Of a stretch of 64,000 nt of DNA, positions 12,000-23,529 are shown piece by piece. Made by a program: the position numbers and the translations under genes. Origin of the DNA: Eucommia ulmoides (taxonomy: Eukaryota > Streptophyta > Magnoliopsida > Garryales > Eucommiaceae); NCBI GenBank assembly GCA_016647705.1, contig CM028325.1:29120474-29184473 (forward strand), read 5' to 3'. The notes below the pieces were generated by a model that saw only the letters and a list, made by a program, of their open reading frames with translations, was not told the DNA's origin and did not search any database. Each line of letters opens with the position of its first letter. Position 1 is the first letter of the stretch.

Positions 12000-13354
12000 T
12001 TTATCAATCTCGGCTTGGTATCTTTCTTCGCAAATAAGTACCGGATAGCCGTGTGATCCGTGTAGACGATCACTTTTGAACCAATGATATAAGACCGAAA
12101 CTTATCACAAGCAAAAACAACAGCTAGCATTTATTTCTCTGTCGTGGTGTAATTCTCCTGGGCATCATTCAATGTCTTACTTGCATAATAGATTGATCGG
12201 AAGATCTTTTCCTTCCGTTGGCCTAACACCGCGCCAACGGTATAGTCACTCGCGACGTACATAATCTCAAATGGTATCTCCCAGTCTGGAGCGACCATTA
12301 TTGGAACAGTGATCAACTTCTCCTTTATCACCTTGAATACTTCCAAGGAAGCTTCATTGAATTCAAATGGAGTATCCTTCTCAAGTAGGTGACATAACGG
12401 CTTCACCATTTTTGAGAAGTCCTTAATAAAGCGCCGGTAAAAGTTGGCATGACCCAAGAAACTTCGAACTCCTTTTACATTAATTGGTGACGGAAGCTTC
12501 TCAATCGTTTCAATCTTTGCTCGGTCCACCTCAAGCCCCTTGGACGATACTCGATGGTCGAAGACGATCCCCTCTTTAACTATAAAGTGGCACTTCTCCC
12601 AATTCAGAACTAAATTATTCTCTTCACATCGGTCAAGAACAAAAGCCAAATTGTATAGGCAGTGATCAAAAGACGACCCAAAGACTGAAAAGTCATCCAT
12701 GAAGATTTCCATTTTCTCTTCTACCATATCTGAAAATATTGCCATCATACACTGTTGAAAAGTTGCCGGTGCATTACAAAGGCTAAACGGCATACGTCTA
12801 TAATCAAACGTCCCATATGGGCATGTAAAAGTAGTCTTTTCTTGGTCCTCCGGTGCAATGGCTATTTGATTGTAACCTGAATAGCCATCAAGAAAATAAT
12901 AGTACTCATATCCGGCTAATCGATCAAGCATTTGGTCAACGAAAGAAAGAGAAAAATGATCATTCCTCGTCGCTTTATTCAATCTTCTATAATCAATGCA
13001 CACACGCCATCCCATGATAGTCCGTGTAGGAATAAGGTCATCCCTATCATTCTTCACCATCGTCATACCTCCATTCTTGGGCACCGCTTGCACCGGGCTA
13101 ACCCACTCACTATCGGATATAGCATATATAATTTCCGCATTCAAGAGCTTCAACACCTCCTCTCTCACCACTTCCTTTATAGCTGAATTTAGCTGCCGTT
13201 GATGTTCAATGGAAGGTTTGAATGCATCCTCCATCAAAATCTTATGCATGCAAACCGGATGGCTAATTCCTTTGATATCCGATATAGACCAAGCAAAAGC
13301 AGATCGATGCCGCTTCAAGATTCTCAGCAACTTACTCTTCTTTTTTTTCGTCAA
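12000..13354 (-). pseudogene. Element A reverse transcriptase-RNase H
   Basis: The longest open transposon frame in the window (407 residues, 13354-12131), continuing past a stop to about 12000. RT blocks are well kept: CIDYRRLNKATR, FLDGYSGYNQI, MPFSLCNAPATFQ, and the catalytic FMDD at about 12692-12703. The RNase H start reads FEIMYVASD (about 12250-12271), where the first catalytic Asp (MCDASD in the family) is Val. The frame stops at 12131-12133 inside [15 protein letters not shown], and the same reading continues afterwards. RNase H was therefore inactivated both by substitution and by truncation. Lineage: Athila. Confidence 0.85.
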
Positions 13355-13381
13355 AGATGATAAAATTATAACCGGATTAGT

Positions 13382-14896
13382 TTAATTCTCTCCCAAAAAG
13401 ATATACCGAAGATGCTCCAGTAATTGCTTGAGTAATAATCCACCATGAGCCTGATTTAATTCCTCGGGAGAGTTTACAACTTCTTCAATCTTCGCCACAT
13501 GAATAGGATCCTCTATGTCTTTAGATTGAGCATCCAAAGTCAGCACGTAGTCCATAACATCAAGTTCCGTGGTAGAGCCTTCTTCACCAAGATCCCCCAT
13601 TGATCAGGAATTTGTGAGAGTATGGTCTATCGAATCCGTCTCCATAGTTGCAAGAAAGAACTCCCTCATGCAAGAGTTCACGACATCAACTCGATTTCAT
13701 TTGGGAAGTTCATCCGAAAAGTTCATAGTTTTAAAAATGTTGAACCTTATCTCCTCATCATTCACCCTTAATGTTAGATTTCCATTGTGCACATCAATTA
13801 AGGCATTTCTCATTGTAAGGAAAGGTCTTCCTAGGATGATAGGGATTTATCTATCTTCTTCCATTTCTAATACAACGAAATCCACTGGAAAGATGAATTT
13901 GTCGACCTTTACTAGTACATCCTCAATGATACCTTTAGGATAGGTTAACGAACGATCCGCCATTTGGAGAGAGATAGTTATCGGCTTTGTACTCCCAAGT
14001 CCTAACTTTTGATAAACGGAAGAAGGCATCAAATTTATACTAGCCCAAAGATCACATAGAGCCTTATCAAAATGAAATTTCCTGATAGTACACGGTATTG
14101 TGAAACTACCCGGATCCTTAAATTTGGTAGGCAACTTTCTTTGTAGTATTGCACTGCATTCTTCCGTTAGCTTTACTGTTTTGTACTCCTCCAACGTTTT
14201 CTTCTTTGTCATGATATCTTTCAAGAACTTGTCATAGTTGGGCATTTGCTCCAATGCATTCACGAAAGGAATGTTGATGTGGATTTTCTTGAAAAATTCA
14301 AGAAATTTTTCAAATTGGGCATCCAACTTCCTCTTTTGGAATCTTTGAGGATATGGAAATTGGGTTACTAGAATCGGTGAATTTTCTAAAAATGTTACTC
14401 GCCCCAGCATCACCCTTTTATCTCTTCTTCTCTCCTCGACTTTCTCTTTGTTCTTCTCCTCATTCAAGTCTTCACTCGACTTTTCCTTTCTTTCAACGAT
14501 TTTCTCTTCAACTTCCTCCTCCGCATTTGTTCTTGGATCATCTTGATAAAACTCACGACTCACTCCCGGCTCGTTTTCCATAGGCTTGCTCACCTCCACT
14601 TCTCTTTCGCTCCTCAACTTAATCACCTTGCATTCCTTAGGGTTGGTTTCCGTGTTACTGGGAAACTTGCCCTTTTGTTGTTCTTGGATGGACCTAACAA
14701 GCTGCGCGATTTGAGTTTTTAAAGACTTCACCGTGGCATTGGTGTTTGTACAAGTTGTATCGATCGAGTCAAACCGTGTTTCATGTTTGTTCAGCCGGTT
14801 ATGCGTCTCATGCATCATAGTCTGAGTCTCCTTCATAAACGAACCCAATACTTCAACCAAATTTGATTTTGGATTATGCATCGGTGGTTGTTGCAT
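13382..14896 (-). pseudogene. Element A gag C-terminus and aspartic protease
   Basis: The 349-residue frame 14896-13847 holds an Athila gag-protease linker: repeated METQTMMHETHNRL-like helical sequence, a charged Glu/Lys-rich stretch, then the protease region. The protease active site reads CDLWASINLMP at about 14040-14060, where the family has CDLGAS. The essential Gly after Asp-Leu is therefore Trp, and the enzyme should be dead. After a break the frame continues through 13600-13382 to the RT start. Confidence 0.8.
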
Positions 14897-14899
14897 TTA

Positions 14900-16120
14900 A
14901 TGATTGGATTGCATCAGATATCCAGGAGCTTGATTTCCATATCCCGTAGGTGGCCGCAAAGAGTTCTGATTGTTCGCATATGAGAAGTTCTCATGGTTAC
15001 GAAGTCCAAGATTGTAATGAGTTGGAATGTTGGTAGCGGGCTTGAAGGTATAAGCTCAATTGTTTAGAAAGTGGCATTCCTCAAACTCATTATCCAATCC
15101 GGATTGAGAACAATTTGCAACATTCTCCTCCCCTTGACTTGACAAAGTGCCTTTAGTAGACAAGACGACCAATTGATCTGTGAGCTTGGACACTTGGACC
15201 GATAACGTTGCAATATGGTTAGATTCTTGGATAGAAAAGACCCGTCTTCCTGTGTTCCTCTCATTCGGCCATTGATAATTGTTAGCCGCCATTTCTTCCA
15301 ATAGTGCATTAGCTTCGGTCGGGGTTTTGGACAACAACAATCCCCCCGAGACAGTGTCAACGATCATTCTGGTTTGTCCATCCAACCCGTTGTAAAAAAA
15401 TTGGGTTTGAAACCAATCTTGATACTTGTGTTGGGGGCACCTTCGCAATAGATCCTTGAATTTCTCCTAAGCCTCAAATAACGGCTCAAAGTCTCTTTGG
15501 CGAAACTGCGCAATCTCGCCTCAGAGCTGAGAAGTCTTGGAAGGTGGAAAGAACTTAGTGAGGAACCTTTGTGCAAGGTCCTCCCAAATATTTATGCTCT
15601 CCGGTTGGATCGATTGGAACCAACCCCGTGCTTTATCACGTATTAAGAAATAGAATAATCTCAACCGTATAACATCCTCAGCAACACCATTGATCTTCAC
15701 AGTGTCACATATCTTTAGAAAGGTTGCCAAGTGGACGTTGGGATCCTCATGAATATTCCCGCCATATTGGTTTTATTGAACCATATTGATTAGGGCGGGT
15801 TTCAACTCAAAATTATTTGCTTGGATTGGTTGCCTCTGGATGCCTAAATAATTATCCAGCATCAATGGTCGATAATAATCCCTAAGGACTCTCTATGGGC
15901 ACTCTTGTTCCGGAGGCTGGAGTGCGTGCGGCTCCGGCGGTTGAGGGACGATATCACCTCCCTCAGCCATTGTGGTAGATTTCTCATCTTTCTGTTTACT
16001 AATTCGTTTACTACGCCGCATGCACTGCTTAGTTAAAACAAATAAATCAAATAAACAAATGAATAGAATGAAATTAAAAGTAAAAGAATTATCGTGATTA
16101 ACATTCAACCACTTGATCAC
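14900..16120 (-). pseudogene. Element A gag
   Basis: Minus-strand pieces spread over all three frames give a typical Athila gag: MAEGGDIVPQPPEP near the start, YYRPLMLDNYLGIQRQPIQ, then HLATFLKICDTVKINGV, LIRDKARGWF and WEDLAQRFLTKFFPPSKTSQ. Later come RRCPQHKYQDWFQTQFFYNG and LEEMAANNYQWPNER. At least one nonsense codon (before NQYGGNIHEDPNV) and several frameshifts break it. A zinc knuckle is not evident, as is common in Athila. Confidence 0.8.
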
Positions 16121-16149
16121 AGTATCAACTCAATTTAAAAACACCGTCT

Positions 16150-16167
16150 TCCCCAGCAACGGCGCCA
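16150..16167 (-). promoter_or_regulatory. Primer-binding site of element A (tRNA-Asp type)
   Basis: Minus-strand TGGCGCCGTTGCTGGGGA lies six bases inside the 5' LTR end. It matches the complement of the plant tRNA-Asp 3' end with one mismatch (T for C at position 13). This primer is characteristic of Athila. Confidence 0.88.
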
Positions 16168-16173
16168 AAAACT

Positions 16174-17686
16174 TGTACACGTGAGGAATTCATCATTGTC
16201 CTCGTGGTATTGACTGCTCGCAAGTATACGAGGTCTAGTTTTAATATAATGGATCTTGTAAGATCGGATATCATTCCACTGGGAACACGTGTAATTTGGT
16301 TGAATATTGTGATTGACATAGTCTCATATTAACTCGACTAATAAAAAAATGTTTGTATTCTATTTAAGCTACTAAGATAAATGACAACTATTAGGTTAGT
16401 TCTAATTACACTAATTACTTAGGTATTGATTTCTTTCACATAATGCATAATTGACTACATTTAGTTAGCTATAACGGTGTTTATCTATTCCGACAATCTC
16501 TGCATCGACAACTCTTCCACTACCTCTCCCGAGTGTAAGACGGGGGATTATACGACTTCGTGTCAACGAAGAAGTCCCCCTCAATGCCTTAATGACCCTA
16601 GGTTGCGTGACTCTTGAGCTAACGTCATGGATTGCATACGTTCTAACGCCCTCCTGGGTCGTTAAAACGTCACGTTGCATTTACCATGGTCCGAATCCGG
16701 GGTTACCTCTCCCGAGTATCAAATCCCGTGTTCTCGGTTTATCAATACAAGTATAATATCAAGAATAACGGTAAACACAATCGAATTTAGACAAACAACA
16801 AGTTAAAGTAACATTAATTCATTCAACTTAACATTTACATGATTTCAACAACACTTAAGTAACATTTAATTAATACTACAAGATCTTAGCCATACACCAT
16901 ACAAAACAAGAGGGATTAAACATCATTAGATATAGAAAAGTAATTACAAAGATAAAAATAAGAGAAGAACGATCAAATTTGAAAGTGAAACAATCCACTG
17001 TCGCTAATGATCGATCCGCAAATGATTCCTCGTTGCCCGAATGATGAACCTTCTCTTTGATATCTCAAATATAGCTTAAGAACTCTATACTAGGGTTAGG
17101 GATCATGAAAAACCCTTTTCAGACGTGTGGGAGTGGTATTTATAGGCCAAAGGTTTGAAAAATATCTAAACATATATTTTCCTCTGTGTAGAGCAGTTCG
17201 TCGCGGTGGTTGGGATCACCGCTGCGGCGATGGGTGAGTCGGTTAGTGCACCGCTGCAGCAGTAGGATTCCTACTATGGCGGTGAATCTTTTGATGATTT
17301 CTCTATTGTTTAACCACCGCGGCGGTGGCTTCTATCGCTGCGACGGTAGAGCCTTTGAGCAGAAATTACCACACCTTTGCACCTTCACCATCGCGGCTGT
17401 GGGTCTACCGCTGCGGCGGTGAGGCTTTAGAAGGAAAACACATTATCTCTACCTCTTCACCACCGCGACAGTGGATCTATCGCTGCGGCGGTGACTTGTT
17501 GTCATGAAACTTTATTTTGTTCTTTCGTTTCTTCATCGTTTTCCCACCGTTTTGCTTGTTTATTGCTCGTTTTCATCCCTACACCTGAATAACATAAATA
17601 CTAACAAAAACACATTAAAAGATTAATAAAACACTCAAAAATTGGAAAATTCGGTTTAGAAATAGATATGTATTTTACACCTATCA
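16174..17686 (-). repeat. 5' LTR of element A
   Basis: Direct repeat of 3311-4803. On the minus strand it begins TGATAGGTGTAAAATACA and ends CGTGTACA. The TATA box on the minus strand is at 17137-17144. The U3 palindrome cluster (CCGCNGCGG words) lies at about 17200-17500. The two LTRs differ by many transitions, so the insertion is old. Short frames read through this GC-rich cluster are not genes. Confidence 0.9.
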
Positions 17687-17860
17687 ATGACCACCTCTGG
17701 ATCAATCATAGAGAGCTTGTTGTAGGACCATGCGAAGGCGCCATAGTTCTTCCGTAGAAAGTCAGTAAGCTCAGCACGCTGCTCAAAGCTGAGCCTAGCT
17801 CCTATTCTCATAGTCCGTCATTCGATAGAAGGGTAGTACTTCTAACTTCTAGGAGATTTT
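17687..17860 (-). pseudogene. Element T reverse transcriptase N-terminus
   Basis: Minus-strand reading gives MRIGARLSFEQRAEL, LRKNYGAFAWSYNKL and IDPEVVI, the start of the pol RT domain in Tat elements. The reading continues at 3310 on the other side of element A with HVNVHHPLVWQK. Confidence 0.8.
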
Positions 17861-18914
17861 CATGAGGTCGGGATCGGGCTCTTCCTTGTCAGAATCATCG
17901 ATCGGTATGAGCCCGACATCATCGTTCCAGGCTATGAGCTTAGGACATTCGAGCTGAATATTACTGAGCTCGAGCACGATCGGTAATTGTTATTTTTTCT
18001 TTTTCGGTGCCTTTCTGGCACATGCTCTAACAGTCTCCTGATCTTCTCGCACCTATCCTACCCCATGATTGGTAGAGAACTTCATCATTTGGTAGTATGA
18101 ACATCAAACATCCCTCAGGGCGGATACAGTTGGGTGACTCATGATCACCTTGTAGGGCAATGGCCTATCTATGATGAAGAACTTGGTCCATACGGTAGCT
18201 GACCTGGACTTCAATCCTACTATGACAGGCAAGGAAACCCATCCGACCGAGTTAACGACATCTCCGTCGAAACCGACAAGGAAAGACTTAGCAAGTTGCA
18301 CAGCACTTGGATTTACTTTCATTTTATTGAAAGCCCATTTAAAGATTATGTTAATAAAGGTACCCCCGTCGACCTGAATCCTCCATGTCTTATAGTGATT
18401 GATCAGGGTTGAGATCACTAGAGTATCATCATGGGGAATATGTACCCCCTTGAGGTCGGCCTCGCTGAAAGAGATAACGTTGTGCGTGGTAGCATCGACC
18501 ATGCTCACATCGTACACGTCTTAATCGTCCTTTCTTTTTGCCTTGTGTTTGTACCTCTTTTGAGAAAAAACTATCTCCCATCCGAAGCCCAACCCGCCGT
18601 GGATGACACTGATTTCACCGTCCATTCGCTGGTCATCATTGTCACCGATCTCATTCTCCCGGGGTGGAGGTCGACTGCGATTTTCCCTTTTTCGCCGACC
18701 TCTGTGCTCTTCTCAGTGGTTATTTTCCTTATTCGGGGGCTTCCTATTCACCCTGCAAACATAATTTCCCAGGTAGCCCTTTTTATGAGTGCCTCTATTT
18801 CCTCCTAGAGTTGGAAGCAATCTTTGGTGGAGTGACCCCAGTCTCAGTGAAACTTGCAATACCTGTTTACCGACCTGCCCATAGGCTTCTAACTCAAGAG
18901 AGGGGTAGGTAGGA
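17861..18914 (-). pseudogene. Element T gag C-terminus and aspartic protease
   Basis: The frame 18517-18104 reads as a Tat protease: ISFSEADLKGVHIPHDDTLV, then the active-site stretch RIQVDGGTFINIIF (about 18345-18385; the family has VDNGSS), then LVGFDGD and LPVIVG. To the right, about 18790-18880, the gag end contains CKFH-DWGHSTKDCFQL, a degenerate zinc-knuckle-like motif. Stops interrupt both parts. The gag reading is cut at 18914 by the insert 18915-20104. Confidence 0.75.
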
Positions 18915-20104
18915 TGTAAGACCCTAATTTTTGCATACGCATAATTTAAGCTGCATTTTAAAACATTTAGAAAATAACAGAGTAAATTGTGTTATTTATT
19001 ATTTAATTTAAAATTTTATTGGTTAATTAGCAATTTTAGAAATATTAATTTTAGATTTTGAGTTTAACTAAGAACTTAAAAGAAATTGATGGGGATTGGT
19101 GTAATTTAAATAATTTTTTTATTCTTTCCTTCATTGTGAAGGAAATCACATCGACTATATATATATATATAACTCCATACACACACACATTACAACAAAA
19201 CAGAAAGAAGAAAAAGAGAAAGAAGATGGCCTGTTCGCTAGTGGGTGTCGTTGGAGTGTGTGTGTGTGTGTGAGGTTCGTGTGTGTGTTGCTGTTCATCA
19301 ACGGTTGCGTGTGTGTGCATCGTCACCCTGTTGTGTGTGTTTTGTTCTGTTCACTAGCAGTGATCGTTCATCGTGTGTGTGTGAGTTTTGTTCCGTCGTC
19401 GATTTTGGATTGCCGGCGGAGTACTATTCAGGCCGGTGGGAGTGTATGTGTGTGGTTGTTCGGTTAGATAGGTGTGTGGGTGTGGTCGCTCATCGTCCAG
19501 TCAATGTGTGTGTGTCGCTGTCAGTTAGTTTGGCTGGCGATGAGTGAGAGTTAGAGAGAGAGAGCTCGTCGGTAACGAGAATTCAAAACAGAAACAGAAA
19601 CAGAAACGCAGCGTGGGTGTGTCATGTCCTGTCGTTTGGCAGTTATTCTCCGGCGTGTGTGGGTGTGTTCTGTTGATAGTAATCGTTGGCGGTGTCGATG
19701 GCTGTGTGTGTGGGTAATGCTACGTGTATGTATGTGATCGTCGCCATCTTCCGACCGACAGTGTGCTCGACATGTAGGTGTTGTCGGTCGTTCCATCGAC
19801 AGTGGGATGTGTATGTCGTCGTTAATTGCAAAGGAGTGAGGGTGATCGGCCGTCATTGTCTCTGTCGCTATCGTTGTCGTGCGTGTGTATGATCGACGCG
19901 TCATCGCGGCGGTGAGCTCCGGCTAGCAAAACCCAGAAAATCGAATAAGAAGAAAAGAGAAAAGAAAAAAAGAAAGAAAGAAGAAAAATGATAAAAGGAA
20001 AAAAAAAATACACAAAGAACCCAAATAAAAACCCAAAACCCATCTCGCGACCAGCGAAAGATTCGGAACAGGTAGAATTTCGAACTCTTTTAATTAAATG
20101 CACA
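18915..20104 (+). repeat. LTR-like insert in the gag of element T, related to the Tekay LTR
   Basis: It begins TGTAAGACCCTAATTTTTGC, nearly the same as the start of the Tekay LTR read on the minus strand from 61007, and ends GCACA. Flanks tagga (18910-18914) and tggga (20105-20109) match at four of five positions, and the gag reading joins correctly when the insert is removed. Like the Tekay LTR it contains a TG/CA-rich section (about 19250-19900) and the segment GGAACAGGTAGAATTTC. It is only 1190 bp long against 2724 bp, so it is either a shortened LTR or a short-LTR relative. Confidence 0.72.
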
Positions 20105-21150
20105 TGGGAAGTTTTTTTCCCAGAGTTTTCCGCGAATATCGTTGCTACTAAATCCATTAGGGGGTGAACCCTTATTGTCGATGCCCAAGGGGTAGGAGAG
20201 GTCTTATATCCCCAGGCAGAGGTCCTAACCGCCCCTCAACTTGAAGCTTTCGCGAGCCTTAAGATTGGCTCGGTCCTTCCTCACCTCGACCTTTCTTCTT
20301 TTGAATCCTTCTCGAACTTTCTTCACGATATCTCGCAGATCAGCCTCGTAGAAATTAGTGCCACAGTCCAAGGCAGCGCGTAAGTTTGATGTTGGGTGTA
20401 AGCAGAGATCGTAGGATAACCTTCGATGTCTCAACCCGTTAATGAAGGCGTTCAATGCCACTGCATCTGAGAGATCCTCATAGGCAATTGTCACCCTGTG
20501 AAACCTATCCACGTAATCTACCAAACTTCATCGACCTCCTGATGAAGAGCCAAGATGTGAGTCAAAGTCTTTGGCCTTTATCAAGAGCGACTGAATTGAG
20601 TTAGGAAGAGCTGCTCGAGCTAGGAAAAAGCAGAGATCGAGGCTAGGGCTAGGGTTCGGGTTGTCTCTATAAGAATGAGGGAGAAAGACTTACATCGTAC
20701 TACTACTGAGGCTATGTGCATGTCTATATAGGATATGAAAAGTGAAAGGTGATCCACTGGGTCGATGGTTCCGTCATACAGTGCCATCGGGGGGTAAGAG
20801 AATTTGCACGGCACTACTTTATCCACAATATTGTATGTGAAAGGTGACCTCACCTCATCAGGTAACTGAGTTGTCCTCCTTGAGCCATGCAACTGGTGTA
20901 AACTGCTTCCACTTCGGTAAGACAATGTTCTACCACAACTTTAGCCTTGGGTGGTGCTACGACTTGACTGGCAATTGCTCGGGTTCCATGCCTACGCGCT
21001 GGTGGGGAATGCGAATCAACCTCGCGAGTACGGTGGACCTAGTGCTCAGATCAGGTAACATGGTTGGGTGCTCTAGCTGGTGGGGATTCTCATTCATCCT
21101 CGACTTGGTGCCCTTGTGAGGGTTGAGATAATGTCCCCGAGGCAGTAGGG
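20105..21150 (-). pseudogene. Element T gag
   Basis: Minus-strand pieces give the retrotransposon gag domain: LPDEVRSPFTYNIV, then YPPMALYDGTIDPVDHLSLF (about 20760-20860), and MVDYVDRFHRVTIAYEDLSD with AVALNAFINGLRHRRLSYDL (20524-20400). The corresponding blocks in element B at 43540-44130 are easily aligned, so T and B belong to related Tat families. Frameshifts and stops are frequent. Confidence 0.75.
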
Positions 21151-21591
21151 GGGCCAAATCTATCTCATTTACTTCTTAGTTATAGGGTCGAGGTTGGGTC
21201 CAGGGAAAATGTCCATGGGAGTGGATCACACGATCTTCTGACTCCTATGGCAAGCGAGAAAGAAGAATCTAGAAATAGTTTTGGAATTCTCCAAGTCGGC
21301 GTTCCAAGGTGTCTATTCTTGACGATTCAACGACCCTAGATATTTGGCCTACCAGGATGTCTGAGGGCAGAGTTGATGGGCCTGCTTGACCCATAGGAAG
21401 AAGGTTCTATTTTTCAACTAGGATGTGGGTTGAGACCCTAGCATCTGATCTGGGGATCCTTGACATTTCTTGATTCTAGTTGCTACTCACCGCTGCATTC
21501 TGATCTCTTCGCTAAATGATCTGACCAAACCTTGTGATCATCAAGTCTTAGCCGAGTTGGGAGTTGATAACCTAAGGAATCTTTTTGTAAG
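21151..21591 (-). other. 5' untranslated leader of element T
   Basis: Sequence between gag and PBS with no supported gene; presumably leader of the element. Confidence 0.5.
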
Positions 21592-21609
21592 TTCCTACAG
21601 ACGTCGCCA
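21592..21609 (-). promoter_or_regulatory. Primer-binding site of element T
   Basis: Minus-strand TGGCGACGTCTGTAGGAA directly inside the LTR. It is a decayed version of the TGGCGCCGTCTGTGGGAA found intact in element B and usual in Tat-lineage elements. Confidence 0.75.
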
Positions 21610-21612
21610 AAC

Positions 21613-22331
21613 TGTTGGTGTCGAAAATTGGTCTACACCTACAATAAGGTCTAGTCAGAGTCCACGTGGAGAATTGTTGGTGATCTTGGTGGAGGAAATA
21701 TTCTGAGTCTTTTTATCCTTGAATTCTGCGAGTTGGTTGAGTTGACTTGGCGTTGTACTGCCTGAGCTTCAGATCTGTACCTGCACATAGGACCCACCGA
21801 GTTGCGTCCAACGTGTCCTCTCTGGCGTGAGAGTAAAAGTTTGGGGAAAAAATTTAGGGATGCTTTAAATATTCTAAAAGCGATTACCTTTGTAACACCA
21901 TTCAACTTTCCTTTTATAGGCGGGAATCTGATTAGCGTTTTGGAGATTAGGGACCTTAAGCTCGGTTATCAATCTTAACACGGCACATGGCAGAAAAAAA
22001 AGGGTGCATGAAGGGATTAGAGTTATGGACTTGGGATTTTCAATGTTGATGGAGAAGTCCATGGGACGCGCTATTAAGTTAGCAGACAAACTGGTCTGGA
22101 CATGAGTACGGATGCCTAGGTGAGTGTATCGACCGGAGCTTTGTTAGTTGGTTTCTCTTTTATCATAGAAAACTCTCAGCCGGCGATCGTCCAAGTCCTG
22201 TTAAATGACCAACCTGGAGATACCGAGCTGGAGCAGGATTAAGCCCTTCAGGTCGTTAATGACACGTCACAAACCAGCCCACATGGCTTAGGTGGAACAA
22301 TTAGGAGGTCAGTTGATTTTCACCCACATCA
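21613..22331 (-). repeat. 5' LTR of element T
   Basis: Minus-strand TGATGTGGGTGAAAATC start and CACCAACA end, 719 bp, immediately outside the PBS. A TATA-like CTATAAAAG lies on the minus strand near 21911-21919. The next five bases outward are agtaa; the partner duplication would be beyond the left edge. Confidence 0.75.
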
Positions 22332-23213
22332 AGTAAAATTTAAAAAATTAAGTGAAATTTGTGTATATAAAGGAGAGATAATATTGGAATGATAAATCTG
22401 TTGGTACTTTTGAACGAGTCAAATTTTAATAATTCTTATAAAGTTGTTTTTAGAGTTTAATGACCCTTGAAAAAAAAAAAGTAGCATTTTTTTTTTTGTC
22501 ATTATTGTTGTTGCCGTAGTATTGTGATTATTATTACTATTAAAAAAATGAATAATATTATTTGCACTATTGAAATGAACTATTATATTTCTTCGTCTTC
22601 TTTATTTTGGGAAAATTTCTAATTATCCCAACTAATAACACAACCTACAATTTATCCCACTAAAAAAAATCTTGCCCTTTTTAAATCTTGCAACAAATTT
22701 GAATTTAAATCCCTTGAAAATTTTCATATGTCAATTATATCTCTCCCAAAAATCATCATTTATTTTAGAAAGTCAAAGATACAATTAATTTTTAATATTA
22801 TATATATTGATTATTTTTCCTTGTAAGCCATAATTTATTAATACTAGTAAGGAGCAAGGGTCTCCCTTACTACACTCCATTATTTGACATGTAGCTCACA
22901 AGACTCTCGATCAAAATACAATCCAAAGAAGGGTATGAGCATCTAAAAGTGGTCACCCCAGAGCCACAGTTTCCCAAGGACTCCTTGAGGCTCGGATATA
23001 ATATCTCGAAAATTTATATTTTTGAAAATATTACTTTATATAAAAGTTTAATATTTTTGGGAATTTATGATACAAATAATATTTGACAATATTTTGGAGT
23101 TAAATGTTTATTTTAAATTGATTTTAGAAGTTTTGGGACTAATGTGTTATTTAAAATATATTTTTAAGAGTTTTGGAATATAATTAATGGTTTCTTTATT
23201 TTAAGGGAGATAT
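22332..23213. other. AT-rich spacer
   Basis: No gene or complete element is supported. Homopolymer tracts occur near 22470-22500. A less AT-rich patch (about 22855-23000) may be the end of an unrecognised repeat. Confidence 0.5.
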
Positions 23214-23485
23214 TGGCCCAATAGAATACGGGAGAGGGGGGTGAATTGGGTAATTAAAAAATTATTAGAATAAAATTCAATAAATCAAATAATTAAATTT
23301 AATCATAAATTAATTATTATATTTATATCACAGTGGAATAATATAATCAACTAAGTGCACACCTAAACAACAAAAATAGTAAAGTAAATATAGTAGCACA
23401 CAAAAGATTTATACTGGTTCACTAAGTTACTCTTGGTTAATCTAGTCCCCCGAGCTTCACGGAGGTTGCACCCACTAAAACCAAA
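23214..23485 (-). repeat. 3'-terminal fragment of a SIRE-like LTR, reversed
   Basis: The minus-strand reading aligns well with the last part of the LTR at 54791-57382. Shared words, in the same order, are GGGACTAGATTA, CCAAGA, AACTT, GAACCAGTATAAAT, GTGCTACT and CCTAATTTACCCCC or its variant. The LTR body to the right cannot be traced, so this is a truncated copy. Confidence 0.65.
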
Positions 23486-23529
23486 ATCCCTCTACTCGAA
23501 TTAGACATTAAAAAAAGAGAAAAATAGGA

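Larger units (their letters stand above)
3311..17686 (-). mobile_element. Element A: full-length Athila-type Ty3/gypsy retrotransposon
   Basis: Two direct LTRs of about 1.5 kb flank an internal region. Reading on the minus strand it holds a tRNA-Asp-type PBS, gag, protease, RT-RNase H, integrase, an env-position ORF and a PPT next to the 3' LTR. Flanks show a near-perfect target duplication (atggc at 3306-3310, atgac at 17687-17691). PBS type, gag sequence, the FMDD RT motif and the extra downstream ORF all match the Athila lineage. Every ORF carries disabling changes, and the internal region is enlarged by a solo LTR at 4849-6553. Confidence 0.9.

Noticed and set aside
17210..17507. Short plus-strand frames with repeated Arg/Trp/Gly words
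   Set aside because: They are translations of the GC-rich palindrome cluster in the LTR of element A, on the strand opposite to its transcription.
19245..19904. Several overlapping 60-117-residue frames on both strands in the TG/CA-rich section
   Set aside because: They are produced by dinucleotide repeats (Val/Cys or Thr/His alternation), overlap in several frames, and lie inside an LTR-like insert.
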